From positions 62,001 through 126,000 of the forward strand of contig NZ_JAIEPC010000014.1 of assembly GCF_019749955.1 (NCBI RefSeq): a stretch of 64,000 bases of DNA. Direction: 5' to 3'. The notes beneath the pieces were generated by a model. It ran no database searches, had not been told where the DNA came from, and was given only the letters and a program-made list of their open reading frames with translations. Position numbers and translations under genes: made by a program. Positions 51,992 to 60,512 of this stretch are shown in pieces (positions within the stretch are counted from its first letter, which is position 1; every line of letters begins with the position of its first letter). Source of the stretch: Sphingomonas sp. GTDB taxonomy: Bacteria > Pseudomonadota > Alphaproteobacteria > Sphingomonadales > Sphingomonadaceae.

Positions 51992-54561
51992 GCGACGAGA
52001 TTGACGAGGCGGTCGGGCACCACGATCACTTTCCTGGGGGGCTTGCCGTCGAGCAGCCGGACGATCTTGTCGGACGCAAGCGCGGCGGCTTCAACAGTGT
52101 CACTCGGCGTCCCGCGCGGCATCGTCAGCGTGTCGCGCAGCTTGCCATTGACCTGGATCGCGATGGTGACTTCGTCCTCGATCAGCAGCGCGGGGTCGAC
52201 TTCAGGCCAGGCCGCATCGGCAATCAGTCCTTCGCCGCCGCGCAATGCCCAGATTTCTTCGGCAAGGTGCGGCACCATCGGTGCGACGAGCCTAAGCAGC
52301 CCTTCGATGCCGCTGTTGCGCGAGGCGGACGGCGCGGCGCGCTCGATCGCATTGGCGAGTTCATAGATCCGCGCGACCGCCTTGTTGAACGACAGCGCCT
52401 CGATATCGCGCGCGACGCCGTCGATGGTTTGATGCAGCTTGCGGTCGAGCGCGGCGTCCTGCCCCTCGGCGACGCCCTCCCCGGGCTGCAACATCCGCCA
52501 CAACCGCTGGACGAAGCGCCATGCGCCTTCGATCCCCGCTTCGCTCCACGGCAAATCGCGCTCGGGCGGCGAGTCGGACAGCATGAACCAGCGCACCGCA
52601 TCGGCGCCATACTGGTCGACGATTGGCTCGGGGTCGACCGTGTTCTTCTTCGACTTCGACATCTTCTCGATGCGACCGACGGTAATTTGATCATCCGTAC
52701 CCCGGACAAACAACCCCTCTGCGCGCCGCTCTACGTCATCGGGATTGACCCAGTAGGAGGCGTCGGTCGGCTTGTCGAAGTGCTCGTGGGCTTCGCCGAT
52801 CTGTGAGCTGCTGTAAGTTGTTCGAGATGCGCGATACGTCTCGTGCGTCACCATCCCTTGCGTGAACAGCCCCGCAAACGGCTCGCTGACGTCAAGCCGT
52901 CCGATGTGCTTGAGCGCGCGTGTCCAGAAGCGCGCGTACAGCAAGTGCAGGATCGCATGTTCGACTCCGCCGATATATTGCGCAACCGGCAGCCACTTTT
53001 CCGCCTCGGCTCGATCGAACGGCGCGTCCTTGGGCTGGCTGGCGAAGCGGATGAAATACCAAGACGAATCGACGAAGGTGTCGAGCGTGTCGGTCTCGCG
53101 CCGCGCCGCACCGCCGCAGCTCGGGCAGGCGACATGCTTCCACGTCGGATGGCGATCAAGCGGATTGCCGGGGATGTCGAAGCTCACATCCTCGGGCAGC
53201 ACCACCGGCAACTGGTCCTTGGGCACCGGCACGATGCCGCACGCGTCGCAGTGGATGATCGGGATCGGCGTCCCCCAGTAACGCTGGCGGCTCACCCCCC
53301 AGTCGCGCAGGCGGAACACGGTGCGTCCGCTGCCCCAGCCTTCGCCCTCGGCGCGCTGGATGACCGTGCGCTTGGCATCCTCAATGTCCATGCCATCGAG
53401 GAAATGCGAATTCACGATCGTGCCGGGGCCATTATAGGCCGTGTCGCCGAAGAATTCGGGGCTTTCCTCGGCGCCGTCCGACACCACGCGCTTGACAGCG
53501 AGGCCATATTTGCGCGCGAAGTCGAGATCGCGCTGGTCGTGCGCGGGCACGCCGAACACCGCGCCGCTGCCATAGTCCATCAGCACGAAATTGGCGATAT
53601 AGACCGGCAACTGCCAGCTCGGATCGAGCGGATGCGTCGCGGAAATGCCGAGCCGATAGCCCAGCTTTTCCTGCGTTTCGAGCTCGGCGGCGGTCGTCCC
53701 GCCCTTGCGGCACAGCTCGATGAACGCGGCCGCTTCTGGATCGGACTCAGCCGCCGCGCGCGCAATCGGGTGGTCAGCGGCAACCGCGACAAAGCTCGCG
53801 CCGAAAATCGTGTCGGGCCGGGTCGAGAACACTTCGACCGCGCCGTCATCCGACAGCGCGAAGCTGAACGCGAGGCCTTGGCTCTTGCCGATCCAATTCT
53901 CCTGCATCAGCCGGACCTTGTCGGGCCAATGCTTGAGCTCGCCCAGGCCTTCGAGCAGTTCGTCGGCGAAATCAGTGATTTTCAGGAACCACTGGCTCAG
54001 CTTGCGCCGCTCGATCAGCGCACCCGAACGCCAGCCGCGCCCGTCGATCACTTGCTCATTGGCGAGCACGGTCATGTCGACGGGGTCCCAATTGACCGAG
54101 GATTCCTTGCGGTACACCAGCCCCGCCGCCATCAGATCGAGGAACAGCGCCTGCTCATGGCCGTAATAATCGGGTTCGCACGTCGCGAGTTCGCGCGTCC
54201 AGTCGAGGGCGAAGCCCAGCCGCTTCAACTGTGCGCGCATCGTCGCGATATTGGCGCGGGTCCAGTCGCCGGGATGGACCTTCTTTTCCATCGCGGCATT
54301 TTCGGCCGGCATGCCAAACGCGTCCCAGCCCATCGGGTGGAGCACTTCCATCCCCGTCATCCGCCGATAGCGCGCGAGCACGTCGCCCATCGTATAGTTG
54401 CGGACGTGCCCCATGTGGATGCGTCCCGACGGATAGGGAAACATCTCAAGCACATAGCTGCGCGGTTTGTTGCTGTCGCTGTCGGCGGCGAAGGTCCGGC
54501 GCTCTTCCCAGATCGCCTGCCAGGCCGCATCGGCCTTCAGCGCGTTGAAGCGCGATGCCAT
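51988..54561 (-). CDS. leuS: Leucyl-tRNA synthetase
   Basis: An 857-residue class I aminoacyl-tRNA synthetase charging tRNA-Leu. It starts [24 protein letters not shown]. The HIGH motif is HMGH in [18 protein letters not shown]; the editing domain (about 230-420) contains [11 protein letters not shown]; the zinc-like Cys pair lies in [10 protein letters not shown]; and KMSKS is in [15 protein letters not shown]. Start at 54561, because the longer frame to 54672 enters the neighbouring DUF3576 gene. It heads leuS-lptE-holA. Confidence 0.97.
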   Translation of the reverse strand: MASRFNALKADAAWQAIWEERRTFAADSDSNKPRSYVLEMFPYPSGRIHMGHVRNYTMGDVLARYRRMTGMEVLHPMGWDAFGMPAENAAMEKKVHPGDWTRANIATMRAQLKRLGFALDWTRELATCEPDYYGHEQALFLDLMAAGLVYRKESSVNWDPVDMTVLANEQVIDGRGWRSGALIERRKLSQWFLKITDFADELLEGLGELKHWPDKVRLMQENWIGKSQGLAFSFALSDDGAVEVFSTRPDTIFGASFVAVAADHPIARAAAESDPEAAAFIELCRKGGTTAAELETQEKLGYRLGISATHPLDPSWQLPVYIANFVLMDYGSGAVFGVPAHDQRDLDFARKYGLAVKRVVSDGAEESPEFFGDTAYNGPGTIVNSHFLDGMDIEDAKRTVIQRAEGEGWGSGRTVFRLRDWGVSRQRYWGTPIPIIHCDACGIVPVPKDQLPVVLPEDVSFDIPGNPLDRHPTWKHVACPSCGGAARRETDTLDTFVDSSWYFIRFASQPKDAPFDRAEAEKWLPVAQYIGGVEHAILHLLYARFWTRALKHIGRLDVSEPFAGLFTQGMVTHETYRASRTTYSSSQIGEAHEHFDKPTDASYWVNPDDVERRAEGLFVRGTDDQITVGRIEKMSKSKKNTVDPEPIVDQYGADAVRWFMLSDSPPERDLPWSEAGIEGAWRFVQRLWRMLQPGEGVAEGQDAALDRKLHQTIDGVARDIEALSFNKAVARIYELANAIERAAPSASRNSGIEGLLRLVAPMVPHLAEEIWALRGGEGLIADAAWPEVDPALLIEDEVTIAIQVNGKLRDTLTMPRGTPSDTVEAAALASDKIVRLLDGKPPRKVIVVPDRLVNLVA

Positions 54562-54572
54562 TTGGGCGATCC

Positions 54573-55007
54573 TCAGCCGGGCAGCGCAGCGCGGCGCAAG
54601 TCGCGGGCGTGGGTGAGGATGATGTCCTCCAGCTTTTGCGCGGTCGCGGCCTTCACCGGCGCGTCGATCCACTGGCCGTCGCGGTTGATCTGGCGCGACA
54701 CCGCGACGCGCACCGCATCGGCGCGCAGGTCCTGGTCGAGGATCGACACCGTGACTTTCATCCGTTCGGCAGGCGCCGCCGGATTGGCGTACCAGTCAGT
54801 GACGATCACGCCGCCCGACGAGTCCGTCTGGAGCAGCGGCATGAAGCTGATCGTGTCGAGCGAGGCGCGCCACAGATAGGCATTGACGCCGATCGTGGTC
54901 ACCCGGGCCGCGGCGAGATCACCCTTCGGCCGATCCTTGCCACCGCCACAGGCAGCGACGGGCAGAAGGAGCGAGAGCAGCAAAGCGGTGCGCAACCGGC
55001 GGGGCAT
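54573..55007 (-). CDS. DUF3576 lipoprotein
   Basis: A 144-residue alphaproteobacterial lipoprotein of the DUF3576 family: signal peptide with [11 protein letters not shown] lipobox (Cys about 20), then [67 protein letters not shown]. It is periplasmic, function unknown. It is usually found next to leuS, lptE and holA, as here (11 bp before leuS), which hints at a role in outer-membrane assembly. The ATG at 55007 gives the signal peptide; the upstream extension is unlikely. Confidence 0.92.
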   Translation of the reverse strand: MPRRLRTALLLSLLLPVAACGGGKDRPKGDLAAARVTTIGVNAYLWRASLDTISFMPLLQTDSSGGVIVTDWYANPAAPAERMKVTVSILDQDLRADAVRVAVSRQINRDGQWIDAPVKAATAQKLEDIILTHARDLRRAALPG

Positions 55008-55180
55008 GGGCAAAATCCTGAGCAAAACGGCGTGGCGCCACTCTATAGATAGTCCGTCGGGCGCCGCAAGCGCGCGCTTGCTGTGGGCGGAATGCAACAC
55101 CATATCGATAAAAGCGTCAGACCTGTGGCGCACGCCGTTCGAATCATGTTAGGGGCGTTGGTGAAAGTGAGGATGTGATC

Positions 55181-55870
55181 GTGAAGCGTCGCGTCATGGC
55201 AGGAACAGTTGCAGGGGCGTTGCTCGCCGCCGCGCTTGTTGCGCCTGCGTTCGGCGCGCCCGATGCATCCTTGCGTGCCCCGCATCCCGCGCTCGCGAAG
55301 GGCTTCAGCGGCATCGACGGCTTCACGCCGGCCTTTGCTGACCGGCGGCTCGCGGCGATGGTCGGCAAGGCGCGGATCGGCGCGCGCGATTATCAATTCA
55401 CGCCGGCCGAAGCGCGCCGTTCGACCGCCCCGGTCGCTTTTGCCGCCAAGACGGTTGCCCGCGCGCAGGCTGAGCCTGAAGCGGCGCCGGTTGGTACCTC
55501 GGTCAATGTCGCGCCGATTGCCTATAATCTGGGCGTGTCTGTAGGCTGGAAGAAGTTTGTCGGCACAACCGAAACGGTGCGCGCCGATCCGGTTGGCAGT
55601 GCGCGCAGCTTCGATCTGGGTGTGCCGGTCCAAACGGCGCGGTCGGCGCGGTTGCGCCCGCTTCCCGAAGCGCCCGTCGTCGGCGCCAAGCTGACCGGCG
55701 ACGATCGCACCGTGTCGACTCTCGACTCGACCAACGCTTTCCGCCTCACCCGCAATGTCGACCTGACCGGCGGCTCGCGCTTCAAGTCCGAGAACTACCG
55801 CCTTGATCGCGTGCGCGATGATCGCCGCGATAGCCAGGCCGTCTATATCGGGACGGCGCTGCGCTTCTGA
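55181..55870 (+). CDS. Secreted hypothetical protein, possible outer-membrane protein
   Basis: 229 residues with a Sec signal peptide (cleavage about 27, ...ALVAPAFGA). The mature part is Ala/Arg-rich, with a predicted strand-like region near IAYNLGVSVGWKKFVG. It ends in SQAVYIGTALRF, where a final Phe preceded by alternating hydrophobics resembles an outer-membrane beta-strand signal. I recognise no family. The GTG at 55181 is chosen since GAGG lies 8 bp upstream; GTG 55175 and ATG 55196 are alternatives. The 3' end overlaps the ThiE/TenI-like gene by 28 bp. Confidence 0.7.
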   Translation: MKRRVMAGTVAGALLAAALVAPAFGAPDASLRAPHPALAKGFSGIDGFTPAFADRRLAAMVGKARIGARDYQFTPAEARRSTAPVAFAAKTVARAQAEPEAAPVGTSVNVAPIAYNLGVSVGWKKFVGTTETVRADPVGSARSFDLGVPVQTARSARLRPLPEAPVVGAKLTGDDRTVSTLDSTNAFRLTRNVDLTGGSRFKSENYRLDRVRDDRRDSQAVYIGTALRF

Positions 55871-56415
55871 TCTTGCGCTGCGCGGTCGCCGACCCAGCCA
55901 TCAATTGCTGCCCAACCGGTAAAGCGGGTACCGCTCAGGCGACGGAACGATGGCGGGTTCATTCCCCCCAGCGCAACCGCTTTTCCGCGCGCCGCCTGCG
56001 CCAGCCGCGCTGCCCGAACGACATCGAGCGGTCGCTGATCGGCATGCGAGCGTGTCGTGAACACCGGCGAGATCAGGATTACATCTGCCCCGGCGCGTCG
56101 CCCGGCGATGACTTCGCGCAGATTATGCGCCGGCCAAGTCCTGAGTCCGCGCCCTTGTTTCAAGCTGCGGCCATGTACGCCTTGTTCGCCACGCATCGGA
56201 GTCGTCCCGGCTCGTACTAAAATCAGGCCGCGACGCCGCGCAACTCGGGCGATTTGCGCGAACAGGGCGCGTCGTTCCCCGGTCGGCAGCGAATAATGGC
56301 GGAAGATCACACCCCCGCCGCGCGGCAAGCGATCGAGCGCGGTCCATAAGCCATCGCCCAGCCGCTCATCAGTCATCAACCAAAGGCTGAGGCAATCGGG
56401 GTGGTGGCGGCGCAC
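55843..56415 (-). CDS. Thiamine phosphate synthase/TenI-like protein
   Basis: A TIM-barrel ThiE/TenI-family protein of about 190 residues: LWLMTDERLGDGLWTALDRLPRGGGVIFRHYSL, the ARVARRRGLILVRAG strand, GVHGRSLKQGRG in place of the canonical GVHLGQ, and the phosphate-binding end DVILISPVFTTRSHADQRPLDVV with KAVALGGM. The conserved His in GVHG fits TenI-like members more than classical ThiE, so the reaction is unsettled. The likely start is the GTG at 56415, since the open frame to 56475 would overlap the yggS start. Confidence 0.8.
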   Translation of the reverse strand: MRRHHPDCLSLWLMTDERLGDGLWTALDRLPRGGGVIFRHYSLPTGERRALFAQIARVARRRGLILVRAGTTPMRGEQGVHGRSLKQGRGLRTWPAHNLREVIAGRRAGADVILISPVFTTRSHADQRPLDVVRAARLAQAARGKAVALGGMNPPSFRRLSGTRFTGWAAIDGWVGDRAAQDQKRSAVPI

Positions 56416-56437
56416 GCGTGTCCCTATAGCAGCGCCG

Positions 56438-57106
56438 ATGCGCCTACCGGAACCCGCCGATCGTCTCGCCGCCATTCATGCGCGCATTGCCGCCGCTGCC
56501 GGTCTGGCAAGGCGCAACCCCGCCGAGACGCAGCTGATCGCGGTGTCGAAAACCCAGCCGCCGGAGGCAATCACACCGCTGATCGATGCTGGGCACCGCA
56601 TCTTCGGCGAAAATCGTGTGCAGGAAGCGCAGGCCAAGTGGCCAGCGCTGCGCGAAGCAGCACCCGATGTCGCGCTCCATCTGATCGGTCAGCTTCAGTC
56701 AAACAAGGCCGATGATGCGGTTGCGCTGTTCGATGCGATCCATTCGGTCGACCGCCCATCGCTGGTGACGGCGCTCGCCCGCGCGATGGACAGGGCTGGG
56801 CGGCGGCCGGATTGTTTCATCCAGGTCAATATCGGCGATGAACCGCAAAAGGGCGGCGTCCCCACGGCCGATCTCGCGGCGCTGCTCGCCGAGGCGCGTG
56901 CTGCCGATTTGCCGGTGACCGGGCTGATGTGCATCCCGCCTGCCGATATCGAATCGGCACCCTATTTCGCGCTGCTGGCGAAGCTGGCGGCGGACCATGG
57001 TCTTGGCGGCCTCAGCATGGGCATGTCGGGCGATTTCGAAACAGCAGTAACGCTCGGCGCGACGCACTTCCGCGTCGGTACCGCGCTGTTCGGCGCGCGT
57101 ACATGA
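56438..57106 (+). CDS. yggS: YggS-family PLP homeostasis protein
   Basis: A 222-residue TIM-barrel PLP-binding protein without known enzymatic action that buffers free pyridoxal phosphate. The PLP lysine is in LIAVSKTQPPEAI (about residue 38). Other landmarks are FGENRVQEAQAKWPAL, HLIGQLQSNKADDAV, VNIGDEPQKGGV and the C-terminal LSMGMSGDFETAVTLGATHFRVGTALFG with the PLP-phosphate loop. Its stop overlaps the HAD-gene start as ATGA. The gene is divergent from the ThiE-like gene. Confidence 0.95.
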   Translation: MRLPEPADRLAAIHARIAAAAGLARRNPAETQLIAVSKTQPPEAITPLIDAGHRIFGENRVQEAQAKWPALREAAPDVALHLIGQLQSNKADDAVALFDAIHSVDRPSLVTALARAMDRAGRRPDCFIQVNIGDEPQKGGVPTADLAALLAEARAADLPVTGLMCIPPADIESAPYFALLAKLAADHGLGGLSMGMSGDFETAVTLGATHFRVGTALFGART

Positions 57107-57765
57107 AGGTCAAAGGCATCATCTTCGATTTCGACGGCGTGCTGATCGACAGCGAGTTCATCGGCAATCGCCATGTCGCGGAATTTCTGACCGCGGCGGG
57201 CTATCCGACCACCGCCGAGCAAGCGATGGCGCGCTTCATGGGGCTGTCGGGTGCCAATTTCATCGCTGCGATCGAACGCTGGATCGGCGGGCCGCTGCCG
57301 GCGCATTTCGCGACCGCGCGCGCCGAAGAAGATGCGCGGATCATGCGCGAGGGGATCGACGAAGTCGCTGGTGCGGTTGCCTTCGTGAGCGGCCTGCCCA
57401 ACGATCTGCCGCGCGCGATTGCCTCGTCGAGCTCGACGCGGTGGATCGCCCGCCACCTCGACCATATCGGCTTGCGCACGGTGTTCGGGGAACATCTCTA
57501 CAGTGGCAAGGAGCATGTCGCGCGCGGCAAACCCGCGCCCGATCTCTACTGGCACGCCGCCGAAGCGATTGGTGTGCCGATTGCCGATTGCGCGATCATC
57601 GAGGATTCGCCCGTCGGGGCGACCGGCGCAGTCGCGTCGGGCGCGTTCGTGATCGGGTTATGCGCAGGCAATCACTGCGGTCCCGATCACGAGGCAGCAC
57701 TGCGCGACCTTGGCGTTACCGCCATCGCGCATGATTTTGCGGCGGTAGCGCGGCTGCTCGCCTAA
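57103..57765 (+). CDS. HAD-superfamily hydrolase (beta-phosphoglucomutase-like)
   Basis: A 220-residue HAD-IA phosphatase. The nucleophile motif is FDFDGVLIDSE (D10 and D12, numbering from MKVKGIIFDFDG), motif II ASSSSTRW, the Lys in ARGKPAPDLYWHAAEAIG, and the acidic motif CAIIEDSPVGATGAVASG. The DSE after the first motif and the helical cap make it similar to sugar-phosphate and phosphoglycolate phosphatases. The exact substrate is unknown. It is coupled to yggS and convergent with ribA (4-bp overlap of stops). Confidence 0.9.
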   Translation: MKVKGIIFDFDGVLIDSEFIGNRHVAEFLTAAGYPTTAEQAMARFMGLSGANFIAAIERWIGGPLPAHFATARAEEDARIMREGIDEVAGAVAFVSGLPNDLPRAIASSSSTRWIARHLDHIGLRTVFGEHLYSGKEHVARGKPAPDLYWHAAEAIGVPIADCAIIEDSPVGATGAVASGAFVIGLCAGNHCGPDHEAALRDLGVTAIAHDFAAVARLLA

Positions 57766-58835
57766 AATTGATGGCCGGTGCGGTCGCGCTTGGTTGCCAG
57801 ATAGCGCTCGTTGTGCGGATTGGGCGGCAGCCGGTGCGGCACGCGTTCGGACACCTGAATCCCCGCCGCTTCAAGCTGCGCGACCTTGTCGGGATTATTG
57901 GTCAGCAACCGGACGCGGTCCTGCCCGAGTAACGCCAGCATCCGCGCCGCCACTTTGAAATTGCGCGAATCGACCGCGAAACCCAGCCGCGTGTTGGCAT
58001 CAACGGTATCGAACCCCTGATCCTGCAGCGCATAGGCACGCAGCTTGTTGATCAGGCCAATCCCGCGCCCTTCTTGCCGCAGATAGAGCAGGATGCCCCA
58101 GCCGTTCGCCGCAATCGCTGCAATCGCCGCATGCAACTGCGGCCCGCAATCGCATTTGAGGCTGCCGAGCACATCGCCGGTCAGGCACTCGCTGTGGAGC
58201 CGGACCAGCGGCGGCGCACCATTCGGGCTGCCGATCAGCAGCGCGACATGCTCGCCTGCCATTTCAGGGCTGCGGAAGGCGACGATCTCGGCCGATTCGG
58301 CGCCTGCGACCGGCAGGCGCGCGCGCGCGGCAATCACCAGCCGGGTCGCGTCTTCATGCGCTTCGATATCGGCGGGGCTGATGCGAACCTCCGAATCGCC
58401 CCCGCGAATCACGAAAAAGGCCGGCAGCATCCCCGCGAGCGTCGCCAGCTTGAGCGCCCAGCGTGCGCCGTTCGGATCATCGATGTCGATCGCGCGGTAC
58501 GGCCCTTTGAGCGGGGTCAGCAAATCGAGCTGGGGATCGGCGAGCGCGGTCGCTGCGTCGAAATCGAGCCACGGCACGCGCTCGATCAGCACGGGGCAAT
58601 CGGGCGCGGCCGCCGGGCGTTGGTTGACAAGCTTCAACGTTGCCGCACGCCCGGCGGAGAGCAGCACCGGTGCCACGCCCGCAGGATCAAATGCCGCCAG
58701 CCGCGGTGCATCGGCGGTCTCGATCGGCAGCAGCGCGAGCGGACCCGCTGCGGTTTCGAGCTGGACGGGCCAACCACGGCGCAGCGCATCGATCGCCTGG
58801 GCAGCACGGCGCGGTTCGGCAGCGACGTCGCTCAA
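57762..58835 (-). CDS. ribA: GTP cyclohydrolase II with a degenerate DHBP synthase-like N-domain (RibA)
   Basis: 357 residues. The C-terminal part (about 185-357) is GTP cyclohydrolase II, the entry enzyme of riboflavin synthesis: zinc ligands C217, C228 and C230 in LHSECLTGDVLGSLKCDCG, the catalytic YLRQEGRGIGLINKL, and LLTNNPDKV. The first about 180 residues resemble a worn-down DHBP synthase: AIDALRRGWPVQLETAAGPLALLP lines up with the RibB strand containing DDEDRENEGD, but the acidic catalytic motif is gone. The start is TTG, overlapping the xthA stop as TTGA. It complements the ribB-encoded protein, whose GTP cyclohydrolase half is dead. Confidence 0.94.
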   Translation of the reverse strand: MSDVAAEPRRAAQAIDALRRGWPVQLETAAGPLALLPIETADAPRLAAFDPAGVAPVLLSAGRAATLKLVNQRPAAAPDCPVLIERVPWLDFDAATALADPQLDLLTPLKGPYRAIDIDDPNGARWALKLATLAGMLPAFFVIRGGDSEVRISPADIEAHEDATRLVIAARARLPVAGAESAEIVAFRSPEMAGEHVALLIGSPNGAPPLVRLHSECLTGDVLGSLKCDCGPQLHAAIAAIAANGWGILLYLRQEGRGIGLINKLRAYALQDQGFDTVDANTRLGFAVDSRNFKVAARMLALLGQDRVRLLTNNPDKVAQLEAAGIQVSERVPHRLPPNPHNERYLATKRDRTGHQF

Positions 58836-59626
58836 AGCGCGAACTCGGTGAGCAGCGGGATATGGTCGGACGGCTTGATCCAGCTCCGGCAGCTCTCAAA
58901 CACGTCGTGCCGCGTCGCCGCCGCCGCGACATCGGGACTGGCCCACATATGGTCGAGCCGCCGTCCGCGATCGGACGCGAGCCAATCCTTCGCGCGGTAG
59001 CTCCACCAGGTGTAGAGCCGGTCCGGTGGCGGCACGAATTTTCGCCCGAGGTCGACCCAGTCGTTCGATGCCTGCAAGCCGGCGAGCGCTTCGACTTCGA
59101 TTGGCGTGTGGCTGACCACATCCAGCAACGCCTTATGGCTCCAAACGTCCGATTCGAGTGGGGCGATATTGAAATCGCCTACCAGCAAGGTCGGCCCATC
59201 GAGCGATTCGGACCAGCGCGTCATCCGTTCAAGGAAATCGAGCTTCTGCCCGAATTTGGGATTGGCCTCGCGATCGGGCACGTCGCCGCCAGCGGGGACA
59301 TAAACATTTTCGAGCCGGAGCCCGTTGGGCAACCGCACGCCGATGTGGCGCGCTTCCTGATTTGCCTGCCAGTCGAATCGGTCGTCTTCGACGAGCGGCA
59401 GTTTCGAGACGATCGCGACGCCGTGGTGCATTCGTTGGCCGTGCAGCACGATGTGGCGATAGCCCAGCGCATGAAAGGTCGCCGCCGGAAACTCGGTATC
59501 AATCGTTTTGGTTTCCTGCAAGCACAGCACATCGGGGGCCGCCTCACGCAGGAATTGCTCGACGATTGCGATGCGGAATCGCACCGAGTTGATGTTCCAG
59601 GAAGCGATGCGGATCGTGTCGGCCAT
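58832..59626 (-). CDS. xthA: Exodeoxyribonuclease III
   Basis: A 264-residue AP endonuclease/3'-exonuclease of the EEP fold for base-excision repair. The start MADTIRIASWNINSVRFR is followed by LCLQETK (catalytic Glu), GVAIVSKLP, GDFNIAPLESDVW, YTWWSYRAKDWLASDRGRRLDH and the C-terminal catalytic SDHIPLLTEF. The ATG at 59626 matches the family start; the frame to 59680 is not conserved. ribA is coupled downstream by TTGA. Upstream lies the small RNA candidate that ends in a hairpin. Confidence 0.96.
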   Translation of the reverse strand: MADTIRIASWNINSVRFRIAIVEQFLREAAPDVLCLQETKTIDTEFPAATFHALGYRHIVLHGQRMHHGVAIVSKLPLVEDDRFDWQANQEARHIGVRLPNGLRLENVYVPAGGDVPDREANPKFGQKLDFLERMTRWSESLDGPTLLVGDFNIAPLESDVWSHKALLDVVSHTPIEVEALAGLQASNDWVDLGRKFVPPPDRLYTWWSYRAKDWLASDRGRRLDHMWASPDVAAAATRHDVFESCRSWIKPSDHIPLLTEFAL

Positions 59627-59654
59627 GGCGCGATGTAAGCCCCACCGCCTGACA

Positions 59655-59800
59655 GGGAAAGGCCCTCGTCCCGGGGGCATGGAACGAGGGCCGACCTAGC
59701 GTTCGTCACGCAGGCAGAACGGTACTTAGGGGTAACAGGGGGAAAACCCGATGCACCGTTCGCAGTTACTGTTTTAGCGACGCAAAGCTGTCGCCAATAT
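59655..59800 (-). ncRNA. Candidate structured small RNA between lolA and xthA
   Basis: The 194-bp gap holds, on the minus strand, a nested set of helices. GCGAC/GTCGC pairs are at 59777-59781 and 59790-59794. GAACGGT (59717-59723) pairs with ACCGTTC (59755-59761) around a C-rich, GGGTTTTCCC-containing loop. The minus-strand transcript ends with a 12-bp hairpin (59661-59692) followed by TTTCCC. This could be a small RNA or a processed 3' UTR of lolA. No coding frame is plausible here. Promoter signals are weak, so the start is uncertain. Confidence 0.4.
59661..59692 (-). terminator. Rho-independent-like terminator downstream of lolA
   Basis: GGCCCTCGTCCC (59661-59672) and GGAACGAGGGCC (59681-59692) pair over 12 bp, with one wobble, around an 8-base loop. 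Read on the minus strand, the stem is followed by TTTCCC. It would end lolA or the candidate small RNA. Confidence 0.6.
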
Positions 59801-59820
59801 GAACGGTTTTCGGCGCAACA

Positions 59821-60426
59821 TTAATTCCGGCGAACGTTGCGCGTCGGCTCGTTAAAGCGAAACGCGTTGTCGGCGATCGCGATGTTGAATTTCTGATTCG
59901 CCAGCCGCACCAAGGTACGGTTGTTTTGCGCGTCAAGCGCGACCCAGCCCTGCAACATCAGCCCGCCGGGCGCGCCGCTCGTCCGCGCGAAGATCATCGT
60001 GATCTTGCCATATTCGGGATGCTTGGGGTCATTGGCTTCGACCGAAATGACGCGGGGGTCGCCGCCGGGGATGACCTTGGCGAAACGGGTCGCATCTTTT
60101 GTAGGATCGAGCAGCACACCGAGCGGCGCATTGGCAATCGGCCAACGTTGCTTCTGGCCAACCTGATAGTCGAGGAACCAGAGGGACTTGCCGTCAGCAA
60201 CGACCAATATCGGCACGCCCTTTTCATATTGGAAGCGGATCTTGCCGGGCTTCTTGAGCGTCAGCACGCCGCTCAGGCTTTTGCCCGTGCGGTCGGTCTG
60301 GACGAAATCGGCGGTCATCGACTCGACCGCCGCCAGATGCGCCTTCACCAGCGGCAACCCATCGGTCGGCGTGGCGGCGGCGACCAAGGGCGCGGCGAGC
60401 ATGGCAATCGTCAAACGGGTCAACAA
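59821..60426 (-). CDS. lolA: Outer-membrane lipoprotein carrier LolA-like protein
   Basis: A 201-residue periplasmic protein of the LolA fold that carries lipoproteins from the LolCDE complex to the outer membrane. A signal peptide (about 1-18, ending AAPLVAAA) is followed by SMTADFVQTDRTGKSLSGVLTLKKPGKIRFQYEKGVPILVVADGKSLWFLDYQVGQKQRWPI. The DYQ and aromatic pattern line the family's hydrophobic cavity. The start is TTG with GGAG six bases upstream; the next codon is also TTG. It is read in the same direction as ftsK, 86 bp downstream of it. Confidence 0.93.
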   Translation of the reverse strand: MLTRLTIAMLAAPLVAAATPTDGLPLVKAHLAAVESMTADFVQTDRTGKSLSGVLTLKKPGKIRFQYEKGVPILVVADGKSLWFLDYQVGQKQRWPIANAPLGVLLDPTKDATRFAKVIPGGDPRVISVEANDPKHPEYGKITMIFARTSGAPGGLMLQGWVALDAQNNRTLVRLANQKFNIAIADNAFRFNEPTRNVRRN

Positions 60427-60512
60427 ACCGGATCTCCAGCGATATTCAGGCGTCCCCGCTAGATGGGGACGATTGAACCCGTCGTGAACCCGCTTGGGGT
60501 GCTGCGCGTAAT

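Noticed and set aside
52843..54879. 678-codon open frame on the plus strand
   Set aside because: It is antisense to leuS and shows no family motif; the minus-strand leuS has every expected signature.
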